The position numbers and the translations under genes were made by a program. A DNA stretch of 64,000 nt from Cryptomeria japonica (Eukaryota; Streptophyta; Pinopsida; Cupressales; Cupressaceae): assembly GCF_030272615.1 (NCBI RefSeq), contig NC_081414.1:518823185-518887184 (forward strand). Reading direction: 5' to 3'. Numbering within the stretch: the stretch's first letter is position 1; each line of letters starts with the position of its first letter. The notes under the pieces are model-generated. The model saw nothing but the letters and a program-made list of their open reading frames with translations, had not been told where the DNA came from and searched no databases. Below are positions 22,464 through 33,232 of the stretch, in pieces.

Positions 22464-25119
22464 CTACAGAAGAATTCGATGAAGGGTGAGTCCACGAAAT
22501 GACTCAGTAAGGGCCCTATCTATACCATGGAACATAGCTTCATTTCTAATTTTCCATATATACCATAAGATTTCAGTGGAAAGAATATACCAGAATAAGT
22601 TAGTATCCTTTTTCAAACCCTTAATATATCCAGTGAGAACATCTAGAACAAGAATCTTCTTAGGAATAGATATACCAAATAACAACCAAATTTCTCTAGC
22701 AATACTACATTCAAAGAAAATGTGTCTAAATCTTTTCTTAATAGAAGTCTATTAATTATCATTAGCCATCTAAAGCATTTTTTTTTGGTGTGCTAGGACT
22801 GGTCCATAGTCGTGAAAATATCTTCTTCCACTATTTCACTGAGAATTCTGCAAACCACAGATTGTTAGCATGCATTATAATAGATTCATTATATTTTGGG
22901 GTATTGTAAACAGAAATTTCTTTGAGATTAGACATAGAAATAACATTGTTCCACATTAGTTTAGTACAACTTTCACTAAATATCTTACATTTCTTGGGTA
23001 ACTGTGGGTTTGAACAAGCACGCTTCATCATGTTATAGGTTATCTTCTTGGAATTCTATAGTTCAAATCTATCTCTAAGGGATTCCCAGCTAAGAAGCTT
23101 ATCATTCTCTATAATGTCCTTAAAGCATCGAAATCCTTTAATGGCCCATGCTTTGGTAGAGCAGCCTTGCGTTAGTGCAAGAGGTTTAGATGAGTGGAGA
23201 AGGTTCCACCAGATAGACCTTTCCCCATGGATGTGGTCATTGTTGTTGGACCTATTATTTGTGATGAAAGGTCTAATAGTTTCCTAAGCTTTCCAAATAG
23301 ACTTAAAGACACTCGCACCTTGCACTAAAATGGCAAAGCCTCCAACCACTAGGTCACAAAAATGAAGAGATTTCAATGATTTATCCTTCTTCGGCACAAC
23401 TCTCGGGATGTTGTTTCTTACCAGTATTTTCCATGGTTCAACTCCATCAAAAGCCTGAAATATCCATTTTTTAGCAAGGGCTACCCCTTGTATTCTGAAG
23501 TCTTTTAGCCCAAACCCTCCCAGATTATTCTCTACTTGGCACCACCCCCACTTAACAAAGTGTATATTTTTCTTTCCTTTCCCATCAGACCATAGGAAGT
23601 TTCTAACAACTTTTTAAATTTCCATGATTTGGTAGTTAGAGAACATCCACACTGAGGAGTAGTAGATACTATATGAGGATAGAATATTTTGACATACTTG
23701 GACTCTTCCAGCAAGTGAAAGATACCTATTATTCCATTTATTGAGCTTCTTGTCAATTTTGCCTCTAACCCACAACCACATCTCCTTGAGAGAAGGGGAG
23801 ATGGCAAAGGGTATTCCCAGGTACTTACAATTTTATTAGGACCTCCCCATTGGATGCCAAACTGATCTAGCCAAACTGGCGGCTCCTCTTTCCACCCAAG
23901 CAGGGTGGATTTAGCCTAGGAAATTTTGACCCCTAATATTTCACCTAGGAACTTAATTTTGCACTCTAGGGCTTCCATATTATGCTTGGTGAGTTCTATA
24001 AAAAGTGCAGTGTCATCAACAAACTGGGTATTAATCAATTCAGACCCATCTTGAAGTTTAACACCTCCTACTTTAGGGGATATGGTGTAATCTCTTAAGA
24101 TATAATATAGGGCATGAGACGCAATGAAAAAAAGAGCAGGGGCTAGAGGACGTCCTTGTCTGATAGACCTATCGAGCTCAATAAGCTATGAGAGAGAACC
24201 ATTAATGTCACTAGTCTCCTTCTTTAGGAAGTAACTTAATAGTCCCTTTATTGATAAGCTCTCCTAACGAACCCCTCTCGAAATCCTTTGAATATAATTC
24301 ATGGAGGTCCTGGAAAATCCACTCCTCATTAGCTTTATAAAAATCAATAGGAAGACCATCCAGACCTGGAGATTTGTCATTACTCAAGTTCTTAATAATA
24401 GTTTTTACCTCACCCACAGAGATAGCTTCTCCCAACATTTGTGCATCCTCCCCTGAAATCTTACTAGGAATAGTAGCTCTACAGCTTTCTCTGGCTTCCT
24501 GGGAATTAAGGGAGTCTTCTGAGGAGAAGAGTTCTCTGTAATACTTGCAAAAAGCCTCTTTAATGTCTTCCAAATCTCCTACCTCTTTATTCTTTATCCA
24601 TAACCTATCAATATTTTCTCTAAATTGCTTCTGCTTAAGCATGTTGAAGAAAGATTTAGAGCCTTTGTCACTGAATTGCATGCACTGACTTCGGGCCCTG
24701 ATCATTGCACCTCTCATCTTGACTTGCTAGTGCTTCCTTAGTGCGTCCCTCGCCTGGCCCACTTTGTCTGAGAGTTCTACTATGCTTGGACTATTCTAGA
24801 CATCTAATTCGCATTGGTACAGTTCATCAATAAGAGATTTCCCAATCGACCTATAGTCTTTGGCTTTCTTCTACCCAATAGTTTGGAGTAATGTCTGTCA
24901 ACTCATTACATTTTGGTTCCACACATCTACATGGAAATTCATCTCCTTGTTTCTTTTGTTGAGAAGCATAATAATTTTTATGGTGACCAACACATCTAGA
25001 TCCTTAAGGAGATGGGTGTTAAGGATGAAATTATCTCCTCTTCTCCCTTGGTTACCTGGAGAATCTCTGAGATTAATTAGGGAAGTCACAGGGTGATGGT
25101 CCGAGAGTGAAATCCGCCA
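22464..25119 (-). pseudogene. LINE ORF2: endonuclease tail and reverse transcriptase, broken
   Basis: Reading on the minus strand: the endonuclease SDHHPV motif (~25085-25105), then reverse transcriptase with NDKSPGLDGLPIDFYK (~24340-24390) and NKGTIKLLPKEGD (~24211-24260). A RQGRPLAPALFF motif lies near 24150 and the active-site QFVDDTALF near 24010-24040, with both Asp present. A decayed thumb and connection follow, with an ILWYIWKIRNEAMFHG phrase (~22530-22580) at the end of the zinc-ribbon region. Stops and frameshifts break it into pieces (24211-24717, 23532-23807, 22464-22685). It would nick DNA and copy the element RNA at the target. Confidence 0.9.
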
Positions 25120-25216
25120 TACATTAAAAATATATTAAAAATATATATATACCCTAAATAAAATATATTTAAAAAAATAAAATAAAATATAAATAAAGTA
25201 CATTAAAAATTAAAAA
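25120..25216. repeat. Right copy of ~95-bp direct repeat flanking LINE
   Basis: It matches 21836-21930, including ATATATATACCCTAAATA and AAGTACATTAAAAATTAAAA, and begins where the LINE endonuclease coding stops. Confidence 0.75.
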
Positions 25217-25470
25217 ATATATTTAAAAAAAATTATAATTAAAATATATTAAAATTTTCTAATAATATAATAAAAATTTACTAGATAAAATATAAATAAA
25301 ATATATAAAATTTAAAATATATATTAAAAAATAATTATATAAATAAAATATATGAAAAAATAAATAATATTATATAAATAAATTACAATTAAAAAATATT
25401 AATTTTAAATTTTACTAAAAGTATAATTTAAAATTATTAAATAAACTATAAAAAACTAAATAAAATCTAT
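25217..25470. other. Very AT-rich DNA upstream of U6
   Basis: Almost only A and T. A plant snRNA upstream sequence element (TCCCACATCG-type) is not found at the expected distance before the U6 copy. TATAAAAAA-like words occur near 25447 but are unremarkable in this composition. Confidence 0.6.
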
Positions 25471-25490
25471 GTCTCTTCGGAGACATCCGA

Positions 25491-25522
<32 letters not shown>

Positions 25523-25572
25523 GGCCCCTATGCAAGGATGACATGCATAAATCAAGAAACGGTCCAAATTTT
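25471..25572 (+). ncRNA. U6: U6 spliceosomal snRNA (probable pseudogene)
   Basis: The whole 102-nt U6 body is present. The 5' stem-loop is GTCTCTTCGGAGACATC, where the canonical plant pair C/G is changed to T/A on both sides and pairing is kept. The ACAGAGA box and the AGC triad (ATTAGCATGG) are intact, and the end is GGTCCAAATTTT. In the internal stem-loop, TGCG/CGCA has become TATG/TGCA, which leaves one mismatch and two wobbles. Most changes are C to T or G to A. There is no upstream sequence element and only four T at the end. U6 pairs with U4/U2 at the spliceosome core. I favour a decayed retrocopy, but an expressed variant is not excluded. Confidence 0.92.
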
Positions 25573-25727
25573 GGAGCTTTCCTTTAGTGCATTGTATATG
25601 ACACTCGTCTATTTCTTTTTGGTTTCACTATTGAGGCCCTACCTCCCCTAAACTCATCTGTATAAACATCTTTTTTGGTCTCTCGATTTATAATATAAAA
25701 AAAAAAAAATTATTAAAAAAATATAAA

Positions 25728-25811
25728 AGAATTTTTTTGGGGTGAATGGGAGGCGCTGTCTTGCCAGCATGCTGGCGAGACAGTGCCTCCCATTCTCCAA
25801 AAGAAATTTCT
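25728..25811. repeat. 84-bp near-perfect inverted repeat (hairpin)
   Basis: The arms meet at GCATGC (25767-25772). The inner 46 bp (25747-25792) pair with only two G-T type differences, and weaker pairing continues to 25728 and 25811. The core arm is GGAGGCGCTGTCTTGCCAGC. It is GC-rich within AT-rich DNA. It could be a small MITE or a foldback RNA source. ORFs on both strands encode nearly the same peptide because of the symmetry and are not genes. Confidence 0.85.
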
Positions 25812-26108
25812 TTTACTTCTCCTACTTTTTGCACTGGCGATTGGGCAAAGAATCTGAGGGAGAGGGGGTGCTATGTTAGTTTCTCCATTTTCTTCGTTTC
25901 CTCCCACATCATGTTGCAGCAAGTGGGCATGGATACATGATATTTTTATGCATTATTTTCAGTATGGCATGCTATTTTATGTGGAGAATAACCGCTTCCA
26001 TTTTCGCGTCCCATAGAAAGTTGTACCCTCCTTTGTCACATCAATTCAATGAAAGAAATTATCGAACATCATAATTCATAAAGTGACAGTGGACAACATG
26101 TACATGGT

Positions 26109-26312
26109 TGTCAATTTCATGAACATTACAGAAAAATGGACGAGAAAGATGATTTCAATCATCTTGCATGATTAAGGAGTATTTTCAGCCATCCATTGTT
26201 CCATCTCAATTGTCAATTTCGTGAACAACACCGAAAAATGGATGAGCAAGATGATTTCAATCGTCTTGCATGATTAAGGAGTATTTTTCAGTCATCCATC
26301 GTTCATAACAGG
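26109..26312. repeat. 102-bp tandem duplication
   Basis: TGTCAATTTC begins at 26109 and again at 26211. Both copies continue through GAAAAATGGA, AGATGATTTCAATC and GCATGATTAAGGAGTATTTT with a few substitutions. No coding is seen. Confidence 0.85.
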
Positions 26313-28100
26313 TTATCCATCTCAAATATGAAATGCCTTCGGCGTAAATATTCAAATATAGTTTATGGTGTTATGCTCATAGATGTATAGCTACAAGTTG
26401 AATTGTCTTTATGATTTGTGAAAGATCTATCTCAATGGAAAGTGAACATTGTTGTTTAGATGAACAAAACATCAAATTCAACACATGCCACTCTCATAAC
26501 GGAATATGTAATGTGGTTGAGGAATGCCCAACAAGAAAAATGCAAATGAAAAAAATTGATAAAATGTTGAAAATCTATTACTCAGACACAACTTAACAAA
26601 ACTTTTAAAATTTCAAGCTGCTAACTCTCAATATTTTTTACTAACTACTAAAATTCAACTTAAGACACATTTATATAGATAATATTTTAATCTTGATATT
26701 AAAAAACATTAACTCACATTCTGATTCATCCTAAAGATCCAAATATATAATAATAACATTCATAAAAGCATCTAAATTTAAAACACTTCAAAAGTCAATA
26801 GAATTCACATTTAGACTATTGAACACTTATTTTATTCGATGATTAGAAGCTTTGATTCTAGTACAACGAAGAATTGAATTCTTATATTCATTGACACAAG
26901 TATAATTATTTTGGACAATACTAAAATATTTACAATAGAAGGACCAGGAAGATCAACTCAATGAAGATAAAGACTCATTAATTAAAATATACCTATCGAT
27001 TATCAATGTTTCCAACTTTCAGTTAAATGAATAGTGGCATATCGTTATTCCTTTATAAAATAAAAGGAATGGACAAAATTGAAATTGAAACTCTTGCACA
27101 TTAGATAGTAATCACCGCCCCTAAATATACATGATTTGACTTTGTTTAAACATTCTATCTTAATTCAAAATGCCAATGAAATTCGGTGGGAATTTCTAAG
27201 ATTTCATACTAGGAATGCTCTCTATTTTTATTTGTATTTAATTTTGAGGTTATTTTAATGAAATGTTTTATTGTTATTATTTTTATCATTCAACAGTTTT
27301 CTTTATGTTTATATATTTCAAATTGTTATCATATTTAGATATTAGGGATGTGATTGTATAATTCTATTAGATAAATAATAATATAGGCATTTATTCATTA
27401 TGTGAGAGTGACACTTTTATATTAAGTTTGGTTATGTTTACTGACCTTTACTTATATTGACATTTACTTATATAGGTCTAATTTACCTAGGTTAAGTGTC
27501 TAAAAAAGTTACTTTTTTCTTTTTGCATTTCAGTGAATTCATGACCTATTTTGGAGATTTTCTTTAGAGCTTATACTTTCATTTATTTTTAGATTTTCAA
27601 ATTTATAATTGTTTATTACTCTATCATTTATGTTTATATTCATTACTGCTTCATTGTTACATTATTCCTTCTAACCTTTGTACTTACTATGTTGTCTTTA
27701 TTATTACCCATCATACCCATCATCAAATACCTTATTAAAGATTATTTTAACTATTTAATAACATTATTTTTTATTTTTAAATATGAAAAGAATATGAAAT
27801 GGCTTAGATAAATATTTTTTATTTTCATGTACCAAAAACTAAATATTTTTTAGTTTTGTTATTATTTTATTGTTGATATCTGACACGTGGATACCTTGAA
27901 TACATGACTATGATGATATATCGGTTCATTGATGTATTTGTTTCTGTTTGAGAGAGATGATTGGGTGATTATGCTATGGAGAGCCCACAACATTTATGAT
28001 GGATGGTTGGTGAGCAGAAAAATAGATATTCAACTTGTAATGTTGCAATTTGCATATGATGCCAATTTTGTTTAGTTTAAATCACTTATTATATATTAAT
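26313..28100. other. AT-rich DNA, no recognised feature
   Basis: No convincing ORF, RNA gene or terminal repeat was found. The 61-codon ORF at 26411-26596 is unrecognised and probably chance. Confidence 0.55.
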
Positions 28101-28250
28101 AAGTGGCATGTTTTTTAATTAAATTCCATTCATGATTGAATGTATATTTTTATTTATTTTAAATTTATTAAATATAAGTGGCAATTTCACTCAACAATTT
28201 CATTCTTAATTGAATGTATTTTTTATTTATGTTAAATTTGTTTGTACTTA
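28101..28250. repeat. 75-bp tandem duplication
   Basis: AAGTGGCA begins at 28101 and 28176. Both copies contain TTCATTCWTRATTGAATGTA-like and TTTATTTAT phrases. It is diverged and AT-rich. Confidence 0.65.
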
Positions 28251-28305
28251 TTAGCTTGAATACAAGTTCCTTGGAGGTCATCTGGAAATTGATTAAAAAA
28301 TTTAA

Positions 28306-28916
28306 GAACTATAATATTAAGAAAACATAATAAATATTATAATTTTTATTAAATTAATACTAAGGGCTACATACTTACAAAATATCATTTTCGAATGATT
28401 TTATTTCATATCTTAAAAATGTAGCAATTATTCTTGTTAACATTTTGATAGTGTAGAGGAGATTCTATCAAGGGTTTGATTTTAAGTCCAAGGGACTTCT
28501 ATCCAAGAAAATTATCCAACCTCATTCAATTCAAACCACTTTAGATGGAACCTCTCAAGATTTCAATTGTTATTTTTTCTAAAAGGTATGTGATTTTAAG
28601 CAAAAATCAAAATATTTCATAAGTAGAACATGCAATAGTTCAATCAGCTAAGTTGAATATAAAGAAATATGTATTAATAAGAGTAAACAAAGATTAATAA
28701 GATTGAGAAAATAGTCAAACTAACACAAAAATATAACAATTATACTATATAATTATTTTAAGATATTCCACAAAAAATAATCTAAAATTAACTACATAAT
28801 TATTCTAAGACATTTCATCATAAAACAAAATTAAATAAACATTTAATGTGTATATGCAAATTTCATTGTTTATTGAAAAACTTAAGCAAACCATGATATA
28901 ATTTTGAGATATTATG
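28306..28916 (+). repeat. ~610-bp dispersed repeat, copy A
   Basis: It aligns colinearly with 61320-61932. Shared phrases include ACATACTTACAAAATATCAT, AATTATCCAACCTCATTCAA, TTCAAACCACTTTAGATG and AGCTAAGTTGAATATAAA. No ORF is conserved. It lacks obvious terminal inverted repeats. It may be a solo LTR fragment, a SINE-like or other non-coding mobile sequence, or a segmental copy. Confidence 0.85.
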
Positions 28917-29039
28917 CATAATCACTCATTGAGGAGTAGATATTGATTAGGCGTTATTTCTTTAAATAAGCAGTTGTTAACTCTTCTTATGCATTGTATT
29001 TTATAAAATATGAAATGTTAATTTTATTCATGTGTCACT

Positions 29040-30733
29040 AACGATGGACTAACACATTTACTTTACATGTGAGTTTCTCTATGTATATGTCGTCATGCTT
29101 GTGTGGAAAGTGTATGGGGTGCGAGAAGATGATTTCCTGTCATTGATTTCGGTGAGACATAGAAAGTCAGGATTCTTCTTCATCGATGTGTTTACTATGT
29201 TTGTGTATATATATGTATGTGTGGTTTGGTGATACAGGATTTGCAGGTACAAGGTACCGACTCCACCTGGCTCCATAGGTTTGAGCGTACCTAATTAACT
29301 CGATGGAAGTGAAGGAGATAGTTCTAAGGCCCTAATATCACCCCCAGCCTTGTTCGATTGTGAGTGTCGTTAGTCTTTTGTCAACTCTGTCAGATCACCA
29401 AGTAAGCCACTTTTTCGACGTTGGTATGTGGCTCATGTTCTTATTTTGTTAAAGTTGAGTTTTGTGTGTTATGCATTTTGTGTATTTAATTATTCTCTTC
29501 TTGTGTGAGTTAATGAGTAATTAATTATTAATACGATATGGTCATTAATAATTAATGTGTGTTGAGTTTATTAAATTGAATTAAGAATAAATTAAATTAA
29601 GAGCACTTTTGTGGTTAATTAGATAATCAATTATTCTTAATTGTTTAGTTAAAGTGATTGTTGAATTATTAGTGGAAAATTATATTATGGCTTTATTTGT
29701 TTTTAAAAAAAAAAGAAAAAAAGAAAGTTAATTTCTACTTTTTAGTAATTAAATTATTTAATGGCTTTTGTTTTTTCTAATAGAATAATAGAATTGTTAT
29801 ATATGGAATGTAAATGTTTTTAAAAAAATTAGATTTTGAAATTTTATAAAAAGTGAATTTGTGCCCTGAAATAGATTTTTCGGTGAATTTCTTTATAATT
29901 TGGAAATTTTTGAAAAAGAGGAATTCTTTCTCATGTTGGATAAAATCTTCCTCTTTGTTGGTTATTGGGGTTTGGTGTGAACTCTGACAATTTTGGGAGG
30001 ATTGGGATGGCTCTTCCTCAAATTTCCTCTAGGAAAGCTTTTACAGGTCGGCTATTTGCTTCTTTTTCTTTGTTCTTCTTTTTAAATTTTTCCTATGATT
30101 GTGTGATTGTTTGTTTTCTTCCTTTGTCTGGTTGATTTATTTTTTTGTTGAGGATGCTCTTATAGATGGGTTTTTTTTATCAAACTTAGTGAAATTGGAA
30201 GAAGTGGTTCCTTCCCTTTTTGGACAAAATTGGTTCATGGGGTTTTGAAATTTCTCAATTTTTTGTTTGGGAAGAAAAATTGGACTGTGAAATGTTTTAA
30301 AATTTTTGGTACTTGAATCTTAGATTTGGGTTGTTAAGTTAATATTTTGAATGTATTACCATTCAATTTGTTGGCAATTTTCATGCCTATTTCTCAGCAA
30401 GGGACTGCTTTTTGTTGTTGCTGGAAATTTCATTCTAGAATTTGGTTTTAAAAAAATAATTAAAAAAAATTACATCTATTTGAAATCCCAGGGAAGGGAA
30501 TATTTAAAAAAAAAATTCTAATTTTACAAAATAAATAAAATGATGAAATGGTGGGGGGCGTGGAGCCCAAACCCCATCATGTGGAGAGAGGGCACCACAA
30601 CCGTGGTGCTCTCTACTCATAGTTGTGGGGAGAGGGAACCACTACTATGGTGTCCCTTACCATAGTCATTTGGGGGGGCGGGGGGGGGGGGGGGAGGGGG
30701 TAGGGAGCCCCTTCCACCATGTTTTGGATTGGG
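29040..30733 (+). mobile_element. Long-LTR family copy 3, 5' part
   Basis: It matches the minus strand of copy 1 (6550-6790) through a GTGAGACATAGAAAGTCAGG-like phrase, ATATATGTATGTGTGGTT, and CCACCTGGCTCCATAGGTTT. The expected TGTAGTACCCC start is not found, so the 5' edge is damaged or diverged; the left boundary is approximate. The LTR is interrupted at 30734 by the gag-only element and resumes at 48093. Confidence 0.75.
30672..30700 (+). other. G-run tract (G-quadruplex-prone)
   Basis: Runs of 7, 15 and 5 G are separated only by single C or A bases, within the GC-rich patch of LTR copy 3. Such a tract can form G-quadruplex DNA or RNA; the run lengths may also be imperfectly assembled. 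Confidence 0.8.
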
Positions 30734-32020
30734 GGGATAGGGAGTTAATTGTGACCCTGGCAATTTATGACTGCATTAGGGTCCTCATGCATGTGAACTC
30801 GAATCCTCTATCCTGATCGGAGATAGGAGAGGGCTCGGCTTGTGAAAACTGCTTCTTCCTTGGCCTCTGCATCACTCTGTCAGCACTCTTCCCTAGAGAT
30901 AGGGGTAGGACATGGGCGTGGCACCCCTGTCCCCCGTTAGACAGGGGTGTGGTGCCCCTGTCCCTACCCTATTTTGGGGCAGGACCTTTCTAGTGCAAGC
31001 ATTGTGGGTTGTGCAGTGTGTATGAAATCTCCCCGATGTCGGCCCATGATGAAATTCAAATCCTTCAAGCATGTATTTAAGGGGCATTCATCCTCTCATT
31101 TGCAAAAGTTCAATAAGTGGGAGAGATTCAAGTTGCATAAGCAATCAAGCATTAAAGAATTCAAGCATTCTTTTCCAGCATTGAGCATTCTCAAGTCTCC
31201 CTTCAAGGCTAGGTGTTGCATTCAAGTCAAGGATTCAACCATTGAAGAGGAGATCCCTTTCAACATTCAATTCCACACAAGTATTTCTATCAACATTTCT
31301 ACTACAAATATGATCTTTTGGTTGTAATGGGTTTCAGGGGCCCATCAAAACCCATTTTCCCTTATTCAAAAACATTGCTACTACAACCTCCCTTGAGGTA
31401 ATTTACAATTTAATCTTCCATTCACATCTACTTCCAAGTACTTTCTTTCATTACTTGGTTAATTCCAAAAATAGGGTTTGACCAAAAGGCAAACCCCCAA
31501 TCCCAATACATTTCCCTCTCTTTTATGTGTGTAGGTTGTAGGTGCGCAGTTGTACTTTTGGATTCGGGTTTCATTTGCAGAGGCGGAAAAACCCTTTTAA
31601 TTTCACGGATTTTTTGGAGGACCGTATACATTCCTGCCATGGTCTAGTCAACTTTTCATCAAATTTGCAAGGCAACTTTGTCTCAATATTTTACTAGCAA
31701 ATCGAGGTGCACAACTTCATCCCATATTCAAATCTCAAGTTATAATCAATTCTTTGTCACTTTTGCACTACACAATTCAATCAATTCCCATTTCAAATCA
31801 AACAAAGGGAATAAGGAGATCAGCATAACATCCTTAATTCATTCATAATTTAATCTATCATCTTTGTGTGGAGATTAGATCTAGTGAATTACCCCTTATC
31901 TCCCTAATGTAATGGTGAAAAGTGCTTGAAGGATAATCAATAGTGAAACTCTCATCTCTCTTTGAGGGAAAGGGTTAGTTTTCCTCTTGATCTATCACTC
32001 ATCATTTTCCCACCATCACA
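30734..32020 (+). repeat. 5' LTR of the gag-only element
   Basis: It aligns with 46916-48092 through GACTGCATTAGGGTCCTCAT, GCTCGGCTTGTGAAAACTGC and GATCTATCACTCATCATTTT, ending ..CCACCATCACA. The first ~14 bases do not match the 3' LTR start, so the exact edge is uncertain. A ~100-bp segment near 31290-31380 is missing from the 3' copy. Confidence 0.85.
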
Positions 32021-33232
32021 TTTTGGTGAACCCGCGTATTGCATGATATCCTTTCAACAAAATTGCATATTTTTCATTTACAAGTTTCAACTTTCTAAAA
32101 ACTTAGTGGTCAAATCGTTAAAAACCCTAGGTTTTTAATTTAAAATTGAACTTGTGATATGTAAAAATTGCTTGTGTTTGTCTTAGATCTGAAAATTGTT
32201 GTGTTAGTCAAATTCAATTTCCTCATTGTCTTGTTCAATTTGCAATTAAAATTTACAAAATTAAGAGGTTAGTTGTTAAAACCCTAATTTTCAAAAATCA
32301 TATTGAACTTGTGCAAAAATTGGATTTCAACTAAATTTTGAGATTTCTGATTATTCTCAGATTTGTCTTCAATCCCACAATTCAAATTTCCAATTTCCCC
32401 CCTTTTCCCAAAATTCAAATTTCAAAATTAAGTGGTTAGGTCATCAAACCCTAATATTTTTAAAATTAATTGGATTTTGTGTGAATTTCAAATCGATTTC
32501 AGTTACATTCAGATTCTTAAACATTTTCCAAGGTGTCCCTATCCATTAGGTTTGACCCTTTTCAAAATTGCAGCTCAATTCCTCTTTTTCTTCAAAACCC
32601 TAATAGGGTCCTATTTTCACATTTGTGTCTTCATTTTGCCCATCTAGAGATCATTAAATTTGCCAATTTTTTGGTGTTAGCTTTAAAATCATCCTAATAT
32701 CCATCCCTAAAATTTTTTGAAAAAAGTTGGTTGGACCATGTGCATTCCCGCCATGGTCCTTGACTTTTTTCTCAAAATTTCGGGAGACTGTTATGACTAT
32801 ATTTATTAGCCTAAATATAAAAGATTGGTTGATTTTATCAATTTTTGAACCCTCTAGAATTGGAAATACCTTCAAAATTCAATATTTCAACTTTCAAGAA
32901 ATTTTTTAAAATTAAGAGGTTAATTATAGTATGCCCTGATTTTAAAAATTTTGATTTTAAAATTAAGTGGTATTCCCTTGGCCCTCATTTCAAAATCCAA
33001 TTTTCTTTCATCTTTGGAAATTGTGTCATCCCCTTCTTCTAACAAAGTTCAAATTATGTAATCATTATTTCCTTACATTTTGCATTACTCAATTTTGTAA
33101 TCTTTGTTCCATAATTCAAAATTCAAATTTTCCCTCTAGTGCATGAGTTTTACCACTATTAGTCCTACCTATTCTATCCATATTAGATGAAGCATTATAA
33201 TTAAGGCTTCCCAAGGTTTAATTACTGAGGAG
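32021..33232 (+). other. Leader with primer-binding site of the gag-only element
   Basis: TTTTGGTGAACCCGCG follows the 5' LTR directly and is the likely primer-binding site. About 1.2 kb of T- and A-rich non-coding leader follows, with repeated phrases of the type AAATTAAGTGGTTAG..AAACCCTAAT (near 32091, 32263, 32427, 32909). These repeats suggest an internally duplicated leader. Short ORFs in it are not credible. Confidence 0.7.

Larger units (their letters stand above)
21931..25119 (-). mobile_element. L1-type LINE, 5'-truncated
   Basis: On the minus strand the element opens inside the endonuclease domain (SDHHPV, near 25090), runs through reverse transcriptase and a zinc-ribbon-like region, and ends in an A-rich tail (T-rich on the plus strand, 21931-21942). 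It is flanked by ~95-bp direct repeats. The missing 5' end is typical of incomplete target-primed reverse transcription. It is a different family from the three LINEs at 51-61 kb, because no RNase H is seen and the downstream ORF is short. Confidence 0.9.

Noticed and set aside
25728-25811. MicroRNA precursor
   Set aside because: The stem is nearly perfect with no typical bulges and no evidence of processing; a foldback or MITE is the simpler reading, so it is listed as an inverted repeat only.
30625-31327. ORFs in the 5' LTR of the gag-only element
   Set aside because: They are not kept in the 3' LTR copy at 46916-48092.
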